Shown in pieces: positions 10,631 through 19,236 of a stretch of DNA of 25,225 nt. Below the pieces are notes generated by a model. It worked only from the letters and a program-made list of their open reading frames with translations. It was not told the origin of the DNA and ran no database searches. A program made the position numbers and the translations under genes. Within the stretch, counting starts at the first letter, position 1; each line of letters begins with the position of its first letter. Source of the stretch: Chloroflexota bacterium. GTDB taxonomy: Bacteria; Chloroflexota; Dehalococcoidia; GIF9; UBA5629. The stretch spans positions 1-25,225 of the forward strand of contig JAPLHI010000038.1 of assembly GCA_026389695.1 (NCBI GenBank), given 5' to 3'.

Positions 10631-11684
10631 ATGCAAGAAGAAAAAATCAGAGTTGACGAACTCCGCCGCCGTATAACAGTAATAATGGAGCATCTTTGAC
10701 ATAGCGCATAAAGAGAATGAATTAAACCGGCTGGAGGCAGAAACATCTAAGCCGGATTTCTGGTCAGATACGCAAAGGGCGCAATCAGTTATGCGCCAGA
10801 TTGGCGCGCTCAAAGATTTAATCAACCTATGGAGGGTGATAGAAAAGAAAGTTTTAGAAATCGATGATGTGATCTCTCTCGCCAATGCAGAAAATGATTA
10901 GTCGATCAAAGAGGTAATCCAAAGTTAGATCAGCAAAATTTCAGCCCGGTTTGACGAACTAGAAAATGCAGGCGCCGGGGGCACAGAATCGCAGGACTGG
11001 GCACAAATGCTGATGAGAATGTATCTCAGGTGGACTGAGAGGCGCAAATATCATGCCGATGTGTTAGATGTGTCACCGGGCGATGAAGCTGGAATTAAAA
11101 GCGCTACGATAGAAATCAAAGGTAATTTTGCATATGGTAATCTTAAATCTGAACATGGCGTACACAGGCTTGTGCGGCTTTCGCCTTTTGATGCGGACCA
11201 TGCGCGCCACACATCTTTTGTCCTTATTGAAGTCCTTCCGGAGGCAGAGGAAAAATCTGACCTTCAGATAAGTCCGGACGATATTAGAATAGACACCTTC
11301 AGGTCAAGCGGGCCCGGCGGCCAGCATATGCAAAAAACAAGTAGCGCTGTTAGAATAACGCATGTACCTACAGGCCTTATCGTCACCTGTCAGAGCGAAC
11401 GTTCACAGCACCAGAATAAGGAAAGCGCGTTAAGAGTATTGTACGCACGGTTACTTGAATTAGACATCGAAAAGAGGGAGGCGGAAAAAGCTAAAATAAA
11501 AGGGAAAAGAATTGACGCGGGATGGGGCAACCAGATCCGTAGCTATGTATTACATCCGTATAAAATGGTCAAGGATCACAGGACAGAATATGAAACAAGC
11601 AATACTGCAGCCATCTTAGATGGGGGAATAGACGAGTTTATTAACACTTATCTGCGCTCGAAAGTCGGAGAAGATAAATCATGA
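10631..11684 (+). pseudogene. prfB: Peptide chain release factor 2, disrupted by two UAG codons and a short deletion
   Basis: RF2 ends translation at UGA and UAA. ATG 10631 opens 22 codons up to CTT TGA C (10694-10700), the classical programmed +1 site. After the shift the frame reads DIAHKENELNRLEAETSKPDFW, correct RF2 domain 1. It then meets TAG at 10899 and at 10926. At about 10970 the sequence passes from DELE directly to AGAGGTESQDW, about 20 residues shorter than normal. The remainder is well conserved: the stop-reading SPF in VRLSPFDADH and the catalytic GGQ in GPGGQHMQKTSSAVR. The window uses TAG as a normal stop (atpG, nfi, herA, radC's upstream neighbour), so readthrough is unlikely. 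It overlaps the next gene by ATGA. Confidence 0.85.
10687..10700 (+). promoter_or_regulatory. prfB programmed +1 frameshift site
   Basis: GGAG (10687-10690), three bases, CTT TGA C. This matches the known arrangement of an internal Shine-Dalgarno three bases before the slippery CUU-UGA. In intact genes the shift rises when RF2 is scarce, giving autoregulation. Confidence 0.85.
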
Positions 11685-12880
11685 AAAAGCTGGTAATCAC
11701 ACTGATACTAATTGCACTGTTTTTAATTCCGGCCAATGTATTTGCAATTGATGATATTAAAATATTGAACTCCAGCACCAAAATAGATTTCCCCAATTCA
11801 CTGGCATTTAATATCAAAGCAGAAAGCTCCAGCCCTATCACCCGTATCAGGCTGCGGTATGAAGTGGATAAAATGACCTACGCACATGTTTTTGCCGAAG
11901 CTTGGCCTGAGTTTACACAGGGTAAGACCGTATCAGCCAGGTGGACATGGGATATGAGAAAGGGCAGTCTGCCCCCCGGTGCTACTTTAACTTACTGGTG
12001 GATTGTTGAGAATAGCTCCGGTAATAAACTCGAAACGTCCAAAGAAGTGTTTACCTTTGATGACACTCGCTATAAGTGGCAGAAAGTTGCCCGGGATAAA
12101 GTAAGTATTTACTGGTACCAGGGAAGCCGCTCTTTCGCAGATGAATTACTAAAAGCGTCTCTGGATGCATTGTCCAGACTGGCTAAAGATACAGGCGCTA
12201 CTCTGGAAAATCCGGTGAGTTTTTATATTTACGCCAATTATCAGGATCTTCGCGGCTCTCTTGTGGCGCCGGAAGAATGGACGGGCGGTGTAGCCTATGC
12301 AGGATTTAATATAATTTCCATCGGGATATCTCCTTCCAACCTCGATTGGGGCAAAAAAGCCGTAGCACACGAACTCGGGCATCTGGTAACTCACCAGATA
12401 ACTTTCAGCCCATATGGAGCTGACCTGCCTCCCTGGCTTGACGAAGGTCTTGCCATGCATGCAGAGGGCGAGCAAAGCCAAGACGACAGGGACGCACTGG
12501 TTAAAGCTATAGAAAACGGCAGAATTTCAACACTGCGCTCACTTTCCAGTCCCTTTTCAGCAGATGCTGAAGAAGCCTATTATGCCTATGCACAAAGCCA
12601 GAGTGTAATAGAGTTTCTCATAAATAAGTACAGCAAAGATAAGATCAATGAGCTATTGCTCCTGCTTAAAGATGGTAAAACCATGGATGAAGCCCTGATA
12701 AAAATATATGGATTTGACCTTAACGGATTAGATGAAGCCTGGGCGCAATCAATGATGGCAAAATCAGTACATGATACCACACAGGAAACACCCATATATA
12801 CTTTAACACGATATTTAAACCTGGCGGGACAAATTAGCCTGCATCGCGCAATTTCAGATCTATCATCCTGTGGCGTTTAG
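11681..12880 (+). CDS. Secreted zinc metalloprotease, peptidase MA-like
   Basis: Probable exported gluzincin metalloprotease of 399 residues. A signal peptide spans about residues 1-22, with likely cleavage after ANVFA. Residues about 25-130 look like a beta-rich N-terminal domain. The zinc site is HELGH (His230, Glu231, His234), with the third ligand probably Glu255 in WLDEGLAMHAEG. A helical region follows. The substrate is unknown. The ATG overlaps the prfB stop by four bases and the gene ends five bases before radC. The last 30 residues (after QETPIYT) do not look like a membrane anchor; I cannot tell whether the C-terminus is truncated. Confidence 0.85.
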   Translation: MKKLVITLILIALFLIPANVFAIDDIKILNSSTKIDFPNSLAFNIKAESSSPITRIRLRYEVDKMTYAHVFAEAWPEFTQGKTVSARWTWDMRKGSLPPGATLTYWWIVENSSGNKLETSKEVFTFDDTRYKWQKVARDKVSIYWYQGSRSFADELLKASLDALSRLAKDTGATLENPVSFYIYANYQDLRGSLVAPEEWTGGVAYAGFNIISIGISPSNLDWGKKAVAHELGHLVTHQITFSPYGADLPPWLDEGLAMHAEGEQSQDDRDALVKAIENGRISTLRSLSSPFSADAEEAYYAYAQSQSVIEFLINKYSKDKINELLLLLKDGKTMDEALIKIYGFDLNGLDEAWAQSMMAKSVHDTTQETPIYTLTRYLNLAGQISLHRAISDLSSCGV

Positions 12881-12885
12881 TAAAT

Positions 12886-13575
12886 ATGCAGAAATCTTTT
12901 ACAATTCACGATTTGCCACGCTCCGAAAGGCCCCGTGAGAGGTTAACAAAACATGGGATCGAGGCACTCTCTACAACCGAGGTGCTGGCTCTTATTTTGG
13001 GCAGTGGCATTCGAGGTGAACCGGTAATGATGACTGCGCAGAAACTCTTGAATCACTTTGGCAATCTGCAGAACATAGCTTCGGCTTCTTCAAAAGAGCT
13101 CTGCGAGGTAAAGGGAATTGGTGTTGCCAAGGCTGCTCAAATAAAAGCTGCCTTTGAGCTGGGCCGAAGGATAGAAGACCCTGACTATCAGTTAGAGGGG
13201 AACAAAGTTTCCTCTCCCCAGGAAGCGGTCAAGTCAGTGCAAAAAGAACTCAAAGGTAAGAAAAAAGAACACTTCTATATTATCTGTTTAAATACCAGGA
13301 ACAGAGTAGTCGGTAAAAGCTCTATATCTATAGGCAACCTCGATAGCAGTATCGTGCATCCCCGCGAAGTCTTTAAATATGCCATATCCTCTCTTGCCTC
13401 ATCAGTTATTTTTATCCATAACCACCCTTCCGGCGACCTTGAGCCCTCAGTCGAAGACATTAATTTAACTAAAAGGCTTTGCGACGCCGGCGAGCTCCTT
13501 GGCATACCTGTTCTCGATCACATCATCGTAAATGATAATAGTTTCTTGAGCTTGAAAGCAAGGAACTTAATTTGA
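12886..13575 (+). CDS. radC: RadC family JAB-domain protein
   Basis: RadC/DUF2466 protein of 229 residues. An N-terminal helix-hairpin-helix region includes LCEVKGIGVAKAAQIKAAFELGRR (about 72-95). The C-terminal JAMM metal site is HNHPSGD with His178, His180 and the downstream Asp191 in PSVED. The family was linked to DNA repair historically, but its biochemical role is unsettled. The opening DLPRSERPRERL is the family start. The stop TGA overlaps the GAGG ribosome site of the next gene. Confidence 0.94.
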   Translation: MQKSFTIHDLPRSERPRERLTKHGIEALSTTEVLALILGSGIRGEPVMMTAQKLLNHFGNLQNIASASSKELCEVKGIGVAKAAQIKAAFELGRRIEDPDYQLEGNKVSSPQEAVKSVQKELKGKKKEHFYIICLNTRNRVVGKSSISIGNLDSSIVHPREVFKYAISSLASSVIFIHNHPSGDLEPSVEDINLTKRLCDAGELLGIPVLDHIIVNDNSFLSLKARNLI

Positions 13576-13583
13576 GGTTACCA

Positions 13584-15197
13584 ATGCAAAAAAATAAACT
13601 GTGTATTTTAGTAAACCTGCTCGTAATAATCATAGTCATAGTTTCAATCACAGCCGGATGCAGTCCGCTACGCACTGTTGTCGAATCATTGGACTCCAGC
13701 TCGGGTGCCGGCGGTACTCTTCGCCTTTGGGACAGCGGTCCACTGACACTCGATCCAGCCATCTCCAGTGAAATGTCGTCACACACATACGTGATGCAAA
13801 TATTCAGCGGGCTGGTAAAATTTGATTCCGAACTTAAGCCTGCGCCTGACGTAGCTGAGAAATGGGAGGTCAGCGAAGATGGCAAAACTTATACTTTTTA
13901 CCTGCGTCAAAATGTTAAATTCCACGACGGGAAAAAAGTGACTGCCGCCGATATCAAGTACTCTCTGGAACGCGCGTGCAATCCTCAGACCGGTTCTCAA
14001 ACAGCGTCGATCTATTTAAATGACATCGTTGGAGTGAAGGAGGTCATCGAGGGTAAGGCTACACAGATAAGCGGTTTACAAATAATTGATGACTATACTT
14101 TGAAGATAAATATAGATGCGCCCAAAGCTTATTTTCTCTCCAAGCTGGCTTATCCCACGGCTTTCGTGGTGGATAAAAAGAATGTTGAATCGGGAAAGAA
14201 CTGGTGGCAGAAACCCAACGGTACCGGCCCTTTGAAACTTACTAAATGGAATGAAGGCGCGCTGATATTACTGGCGCCAAATCAATATTACTACGGGCAA
14301 AAGGCTACAGTTAATGTCGCGTTTTATATACTCGCCGGTATCCCCATGTCTCTTTATGAAAGGGATAAAATCGACGTTGTTGAAATCTCCAAATCATATA
14401 TTGACCGTGCTACTGATGAGGCGGGGCCCTTCTACGATCAATTACATGTGTTTCCCGAGTTCAGCCTGCAGTATATCGGATTTAATACCGGCAAACCGCC
14501 CTTCGACGATCCCATGGTGCGCCAGGCTTTCTGCTACGCAGTGGATAAAGAGCAGATAATAAAGTTGACTCAAAAGGATATGGTAGCTAAAGCCAGCGGA
14601 ATTATTCCTCCCGGAATGCCGGGCTATAATAAAGATGTAAAAGGACTGGATTACGATCCTGAAAAAGCGAGACAGCTTCTGGCAAAATCGAGGTACGGTT
14701 CAGCAGCCAATCTGCCGCCCATTACAGTCACAGTTCCTAGTTGGGGTGGCATCGATGTCGAAGATTATCTAGGCGCAGTGATCCTTGATTGGAAGCAAAA
14801 CCTCGGTGTGAACGTATCGGTCAGGCTACTCGAATCCAATGTCTTTCATTACAACCTCAGAGAAGAAGCCGATGAAATGTATGTTTTAGGTTGGATTGCC
14901 GATTATCCCGACCCTCAAAATTTCCTTTATACACTCTTTTATTCTGGTACGGAGTATAATTACAGCCACTTTTCCGATAAACAACTGGATGCGTTGCTTG
15001 ACGGGGCGGCACTGGAAAAGAACTACGAAAAAAGAACTAAATTATATCAGCAGGCGGAACAGATGGTTGTTGATGCTGCACCGGTCATGCCACTGTGGTT
15101 CAGTAAGAATTACATGCTTATCAAATCCAATATCCGCAACTTTGAAATCGATCCGCTGGGCGTTCCGCGCCTGCACCTTGTTACAGTCGAGCACTAG
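13584..15197 (+). CDS. Peptide-type ABC transporter substrate-binding lipoprotein (family 5)
   Basis: Extracellular solute-binding protein of the oligopeptide/dipeptide class (SBP family 5), 537 residues. Signal peptide about 1-23, then TAGCSP, a lipobox-like cleavage site that would anchor it by Cys. Family features: GTLRLWDSGPLTLDPAI, AEKWEVSEDGKTYTFYLRQNVKFHDGKKVTAADIKYSLER, and VRQAFCYAVDKEQII. I chose ATG 13584 because GAGG is six bases upstream; a TTG at 13572 overlaps radC and has no site. No permease or ATPase genes are adjacent, so it must share a transporter encoded elsewhere or act alone. The ligand is not known. Confidence 0.9.
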   Translation: MQKNKLCILVNLLVIIIVIVSITAGCSPLRTVVESLDSSSGAGGTLRLWDSGPLTLDPAISSEMSSHTYVMQIFSGLVKFDSELKPAPDVAEKWEVSEDGKTYTFYLRQNVKFHDGKKVTAADIKYSLERACNPQTGSQTASIYLNDIVGVKEVIEGKATQISGLQIIDDYTLKINIDAPKAYFLSKLAYPTAFVVDKKNVESGKNWWQKPNGTGPLKLTKWNEGALILLAPNQYYYGQKATVNVAFYILAGIPMSLYERDKIDVVEISKSYIDRATDEAGPFYDQLHVFPEFSLQYIGFNTGKPPFDDPMVRQAFCYAVDKEQIIKLTQKDMVAKASGIIPPGMPGYNKDVKGLDYDPEKARQLLAKSRYGSAANLPPITVTVPSWGGIDVEDYLGAVILDWKQNLGVNVSVRLLESNVFHYNLREEADEMYVLGWIADYPDPQNFLYTLFYSGTEYNYSHFSDKQLDALLDGAALEKNYEKRTKLYQQAEQMVVDAAPVMPLWFSKNYMLIKSNIRNFEIDPLGVPRLHLVTVEH

Positions 15198-15242
15198 GGG
15201 TTATTCTGAACTCAGAATCATTTAAAGGGAAGGAGAACCAAG

Positions 15243-15680
15243 ATGGTAGATAGGAATGCTCTTGAGGCGCCCTGCGGTATACACTGCGGGTTATGCCCGT
15301 TGAACCAGGCGATCACTGATGAGAAACTAAAAATGCGGCTTACTGAATCGCTGAAGTTGCCACCTGAAAAGGTCACATGCAAGGGCTGCCGCGCTGTCAA
15401 CGGATATTGCCCCGTTATCGGTGAGGAACAGTGCGCTACCTGGGTATGCGTAAAAGGAAAAGGTGTGGAATTCTGTTGCGAATGTGCCGATTTTCCCTGT
15501 ATCAAGCTTGCGCCCTGCTCCGATAGAGCAGACAGGCGTCCGCACAATATTAAGGTCTACAGCTTGGCCATGAGAAAAGCTAAAGGCGCGCATGAATGGG
15601 AAAAGGCCATCAGCGGCATATACGACCTGTATTTCCACGGGCAGATGGATATTGGGCATGGCCCCAAGCTCAAAGGCTGA
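15243..15680 (+). CDS. Cysteine-rich DUF3795-like protein
   Basis: Protein of 145 residues with 13 cysteines in the first 95 positions, including CGIHCGLC, CKGC, CATWVC and CCECADFPC. The spacing resembles the DUF3795 family of small cysteine-rich proteins, which are thought to bind metal or an iron-sulfur cluster; no function is established. The C-terminal third is helical and lacks Cys. AAGGAGA lies ahead of the ATG. It closes the nfi-led gene run and ends 12 bases before the convergent herA end, with no visible terminator between. Confidence 0.8.
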   Translation: MVDRNALEAPCGIHCGLCPLNQAITDEKLKMRLTESLKLPPEKVTCKGCRAVNGYCPVIGEEQCATWVCVKGKGVEFCCECADFPCIKLAPCSDRADRRPHNIKVYSLAMRKAKGAHEWEKAISGIYDLYFHGQMDIGHGPKLKG

Positions 15681-15692
15681 ACCACAGTTTGT

Positions 15693-17321
15693 CTAGCCCC
15701 AAAGGTCATCAAGAGGGTCCTTCTTTCCACCGCTATCATTTGCGGTCAGAGGTCCAAGTTCTTTATACGACTCAGCAGATCCGTATTCCCTTACCCTGAC
15801 CACAACCGGCATGGGCAAAGCGTGGCCGAAAATAAGCGCCTGCTGTTTGGATTCAAGTTTGGATAGCACCGATTTTAGTTCGCTTTTACCTGACACGCCG
15901 GTTAAAACAGCATCCACGTCCTTCTCGTTATCGAGCAAACAGGTTATCTTGGTGCCGATCTGCGACATAACTTCCTCATCAATGCCGCTCGGCCGCTGGT
16001 CTATCACCAGTATTGTTACATTGTATTTTCTCATCTCACGGGCAATTTTGCCGAAAGTTGTCTGGGATGCAATATCCGGATTAAGAAAGCGGTGCGCCTC
16101 CTCAATGGTGATAACAAGCTGGTCCGGCTTTTTAGTGTCCGCTGACGTAGCAATGTCAACTTTTTCTCTGTAGAGGTTGTAAATACGCCTGGTAAGAAGG
16201 TTGGCAACCAGCACGTAGGCCGTAATGTCATCATAGCCGCCGAACTGGAGCACCACGCTCTTGCCGCTGCTGATATAGTCCAGTATCTTTTTAACGGTAT
16301 CTTCCGGCGCACGACGAACCAAGAATGGAAAGCGCTGCAACATCCTCAGCCCCCGGCGCAGGTTTCTCCACGTGCTCTCATGGATTTTCAGTTTTTCTAC
16401 CAGCGCAGCGCTGTCGGATTCAAACGAATTGAATGTGGATTCCAGCCATTTATCATCGCCGAACTCTTTTGCCAGTTCATATATCGCCTGGACCGACGCT
16501 TCGGTCAGATTGAGGATATACCTTAGCAAGTGGATATCTTCAGGTTCAATTTCATTGTAACCGATTTTAACTGTAAAATCCGATTTTACCTTCCTGCGTT
16601 TATCATAGCTTTCATCGAGCGAAAAAACCGCCACTTTGCCCGGGAAAAGCTGCTTCAGTCCCTTCACCTTGTGGTCTTTTTCGCTGGTCCCCTCCCACCC
16701 GTACTCATTATGCATATCAAAGATCAAACTGGTAGTCCTGCTCTTTTGCAGCATCCCGATAAGCAGCAAGCGTGTAAGAAATGTCTTGCCGGTGCCGCTT
16801 TTTCCGAACACTCCGTTGGAACGCTTTACCAGTTCTTCCATGTTCAGACATACTTTGGTCTCCATATCCAGCGGATTTCCGATATAGAACCTCTGCTTGT
16901 CCTCCGCGCCAAAAACGGTTTTAACATCCGCGTCCGAAGCAAATTCCACCTCGGAAAAATGTGAGGGCACAGTCTTGGCCGGCTGCGGGCCTTCCAGCGT
17001 ACCCGCAACATCGCTGCCTATGGTCAGCATGGGCAAAACGCTAATTTTTCCATAGGTAGTGGTCCCCGATACCACCTTGGCGATGAAAGGGTCAGATATA
17101 TCAGGCGGCATTATCAGGGCACGGGGATCCACCGCCTCCAGGCTAACATCCGTGATCATGCCGAAGAATCGCTTTTTTTGGCCTGAGATGGCCACATAAC
17201 GCCCCACGGCAATATCTTCCACCGATCTGCCGGGATCCAGCTTGACATGGACACCCTGCGCCAAAGAGCCCGAAATTACCTTACCGAGATGTCTGTTTTC
17301 TAAATCACCGCTGATGCTCAT
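15693..17321 (-). CDS. herA: HerA-like hexameric DNA translocase ATPase
   Basis: HerA/FtsK-superfamily ATPase of 542 residues. The N-terminal HAS barrel (about 10-110) begins with LGKVISGSL. Walker A is GKSGTGKT (173-180), Walker B with catalytic Glu is LVITIEEAH (402-410), and DQRPSGID (441-448) is the conserved motif after it. HerA proteins form hexameric rings that pump DNA and, with the nuclease NurA, resect DNA ends; in some bacteria HerA-like ATPases also serve in anti-phage systems. Its ATG overlaps the stop of the HAS-barrel gene by four bases (ATGA), and NurA lies just upstream, so these three very likely form one machine. Confidence 0.93.
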   Translation of the reverse strand: MSISGDLENRHLGKVISGSLAQGVHVKLDPGRSVEDIAVGRYVAISGQKKRFFGMITDVSLEAVDPRALIMPPDISDPFIAKVVSGTTTYGKISVLPMLTIGSDVAGTLEGPQPAKTVPSHFSEVEFASDADVKTVFGAEDKQRFYIGNPLDMETKVCLNMEELVKRSNGVFGKSGTGKTFLTRLLLIGMLQKSRTTSLIFDMHNEYGWEGTSEKDHKVKGLKQLFPGKVAVFSLDESYDKRRKVKSDFTVKIGYNEIEPEDIHLLRYILNLTEASVQAIYELAKEFGDDKWLESTFNSFESDSAALVEKLKIHESTWRNLRRGLRMLQRFPFLVRRAPEDTVKKILDYISSGKSVVLQFGGYDDITAYVLVANLLTRRIYNLYREKVDIATSADTKKPDQLVITIEEAHRFLNPDIASQTTFGKIAREMRKYNVTILVIDQRPSGIDEEVMSQIGTKITCLLDNEKDVDAVLTGVSGKSELKSVLSKLESKQQALIFGHALPMPVVVRVREYGSAESYKELGPLTANDSGGKKDPLDDLWG

Positions 17322-17911
17322 CCCTGCAACCTCTTCAGAATTGAATCCAGTCTCCGTATATCATTACTCAGCAGCCATGCAATTTCTTTTCCCGCTTTTA
17401 CCAGAAAATCGTGCGGCGACGGGTGCGAAAGGCTGGCGTAGCGTAAAAAGGCAGCAATTACTTCATCTGGTGAAAGTGGTAACCTAGCGTCTGTCAACAA
17501 ACTCAAAAAATTCAGTGATTGGGTAAACTCCCTCACCTCGTTCATGTCGCAGGGATACACAAACGCATATATGGATGCCGGTGACGGCGGCAGAAATTGA
17601 AGCACTGCTTTCCCCTGGCTATACCCCACTATCAGCGCCTTGAAATCCGTGCTTAATAGCTTGGACAACTGGGGATTGGCCCTGTAAATATCAGCCTCGG
17701 AACCGGCGTTCTGGCCCCTGGCTATAATACGGCGGTTGGGATCCATGCCATGAGTGGAGGACGAATATAAGATCGCATAAATTTCACAGCCTTTGTTTTT
17801 TGTTTTTACCATGCTTCCCAGCGCAGGCGCCTCGTCCAGTTCATAGCATTGGGCTGTAAATTCCGCATTGCTGGTTTCCACCACTTCAGCAATTTTTTGC
17901 TTTAAATCCAT
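17318..17911 (-). CDS. HAS-barrel domain protein linked to NurA and HerA
   Basis: Protein of 197 residues. Residues about 7-65 (VVETSNAEFTAQCYELDEAP, then GCEIYAILYSSST) look like a HAS barrel, the small beta-barrel that HerA carries at its N-terminus. The rest is helical, with DLKALIV-type strands and a C-terminal helix ending in LDSILKRLQG. I recall this type of protein encoded between NurA and HerA in Cyanobacteria and Chloroflexota; that is recollection. It overlaps nurA by ten bases and herA by four, indicating strict coupling. A role as adaptor or regulator of the HerA ring is inferred, with no catalytic motif visible. Confidence 0.75.
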   Translation of the reverse strand: MDLKQKIAEVVETSNAEFTAQCYELDEAPALGSMVKTKNKGCEIYAILYSSSTHGMDPNRRIIARGQNAGSEADIYRANPQLSKLLSTDFKALIVGYSQGKAVLQFLPPSPASIYAFVYPCDMNEVREFTQSLNFLSLLTDARLPLSPDEVIAAFLRYASLSHPSPHDFLVKAGKEIAWLLSNDIRRLDSILKRLQG

Positions 17912-19107
17912 TTGACCCTCTTGCTTGTCTGCTTCAAGGAATGTTGCAGCGATATATTTCCCTCATTCAACACCCTATCGACCAAATTCCAGAATTGCTC
18001 ACGATCGGCCCCGGTCACCACCGCCTGTTCGTGCGCTTCGCTCAATGCTACGGGGTAGCCGAAACCCCTGTTACACTGATCGACGATGGCAGAGTGCACA
18101 AGATCCAGTAACACCTTGTTATCAGCCACCCAGAGCGGTACCTCCACCCTGGCCACCTCTTCATCCAGCTTCACATAGAAAAAGCAAACCTGGTGCTGGT
18201 GAGAGCCGTACTTCTCCACAATGCTTGAACTGCTGCTGAATAGAGCAGACCGCTCTCCCTGAGACAATAATTCACCAAAAAGCACCCTGTCCAGCAATCC
18301 ACCAACCCTGTCACATTCCCTGCCCTCGAATTTTCCCTTGCAGTATTTGTCACAATCCACAGGATCGTAAGGGCAAAGCTGCACCCTGAGCACATTTACT
18401 ACATCCGTGCTGCGAGGAAAGCTTATGTAGCTGGCGATGGCGGTCTGATTCCTTTGATTCAGCACAGCAAACCTGTCAAGTTGCTTTAGAAAACCGTTAA
18501 CTAGCAACTGATCTATTACGAAATCCTCGTATCTCTGACCTACCAGCCCCCACATGATCAGCGATCCATCGATCAGGGCAACCATGGGCAAATGCGTATC
18601 AATTTCACAAACCCGGTCAGCCAAATAACGGCACTCTTCTACTCCCCTTTTGATCCCCAGCAGCGGACCCTCCAGCGGCGCCTGCCTGCCATCCTGTGAC
18701 CTGATTGACAGCTCATCTGCGCTGAAATAAAGAGATGGTATACTTAAAAAACATGCATCGGGAGCATTGCCGTACTGCAGTTGCACCAGACCGATGTTCA
18801 AAAGGAAAAGATGCGCCGATTGGTGCCGATCAACGTCTATATGGGAACCGTCACTTGCAACGACTATAAAATTATCCGGGCAGGTTTTCAGCGGACGGCG
18901 TACACCGATTTTTTCTTTTAATCCGGCTACCAGCCATGTTGTCCTGGCATTCTGTATTTTCCGGTCCAGTTGTTCCTGGTTATCTGATATTATCGAGATA
19001 GTTTGCAGGGCAAAGTCGAATTTTTGCCCATAGTCAGCCTGACGTGCTTTTACATCGGTTGCCATGGCTTCTATCTGGCCGTATACCTGTGCGATATCGA
19101 GCGTCAT
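17902..19107 (-). CDS. nurA: NurA nuclease
   Basis: NurA-domain 5'-3' nuclease of 401 residues. Metal-binding acids: Asp86 in VVASDGSHIDVDRH and Asp180 in VALIDGSLIMW; conserved C-terminal part with His359 in GYPVALSEAHEQAVVTGADRE. With HerA it is expected to chew DNA ends. An insertion near residues 245-265 carries four cysteines (CPYDPVDCDKYC and the Cys of GREC), which could bind zinc or an iron-sulfur cluster. The start ATG 19107 has only a weak GGGA ahead. The promoter and a perfect dyad lie 20-50 bases upstream. It is the first gene of the nurA-HAS-herA operon. Confidence 0.9.
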   Translation of the reverse strand: MTLDIAQVYGQIEAMATDVKARQADYGQKFDFALQTISIISDNQEQLDRKIQNARTTWLVAGLKEKIGVRRPLKTCPDNFIVVASDGSHIDVDRHQSAHLFLLNIGLVQLQYGNAPDACFLSIPSLYFSADELSIRSQDGRQAPLEGPLLGIKRGVEECRYLADRVCEIDTHLPMVALIDGSLIMWGLVGQRYEDFVIDQLLVNGFLKQLDRFAVLNQRNQTAIASYISFPRSTDVVNVLRVQLCPYDPVDCDKYCKGKFEGRECDRVGGLLDRVLFGELLSQGERSALFSSSSSIVEKYGSHQHQVCFFYVKLDEEVARVEVPLWVADNKVLLDLVHSAIVDQCNRGFGYPVALSEAHEQAVVTGADREQFWNLVDRVLNEGNISLQHSLKQTSKRVKWI

Positions 19108-19126
19108 ATTTGATCCCGGGCTTTAA

Positions 19127-19155
19127 AGTATATCACTACGCATTGTGGCTCACAA
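19127..19155 (-). promoter_or_regulatory. Promoter of the nurA-herA operon
   Basis: Minus strand: TTGTGA (19150-19155), 17-base spacer, TATACT (19127-19132). The predicted start is near 19120, giving a leader of about a dozen bases. Confidence 0.65.
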
Positions 19156-19156
19156 T
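19142..19156. promoter_or_regulatory. Candidate operator (dyad) overlapping the nurA -35 box
   Basis: Perfect inverted repeat ATTGTG-GCT-CACAAT. Its right half covers the -35 box of the nurA promoter, so a bound dimeric protein would block RNA polymerase. The regulator is unknown. Confidence 0.5.
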
Positions 19157-19236
19157 CGAACGGTTTATCCTTATAAACTTGGTAAAAGAGACTTCATCTT
19201 GCTCAACCGGCAATTACGTTCTTAAATGTAAACGCA

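Noticed and set aside
10899..10928. UAG codons in prfB read as an amino acid
   Set aside because: TAG is the normal terminator of atpG, nfi, the HEXXH protease gene, the peptide-binding lipoprotein and herA here, and the gene also has a deletion, so decay or error is simpler.
19142..19156. lac-type operator, because of its likeness to TTGTGAGC
   Set aside because: The likeness is only a short half-site; there is no LacI-family gene or sugar gene nearby, so the regulator is left open.
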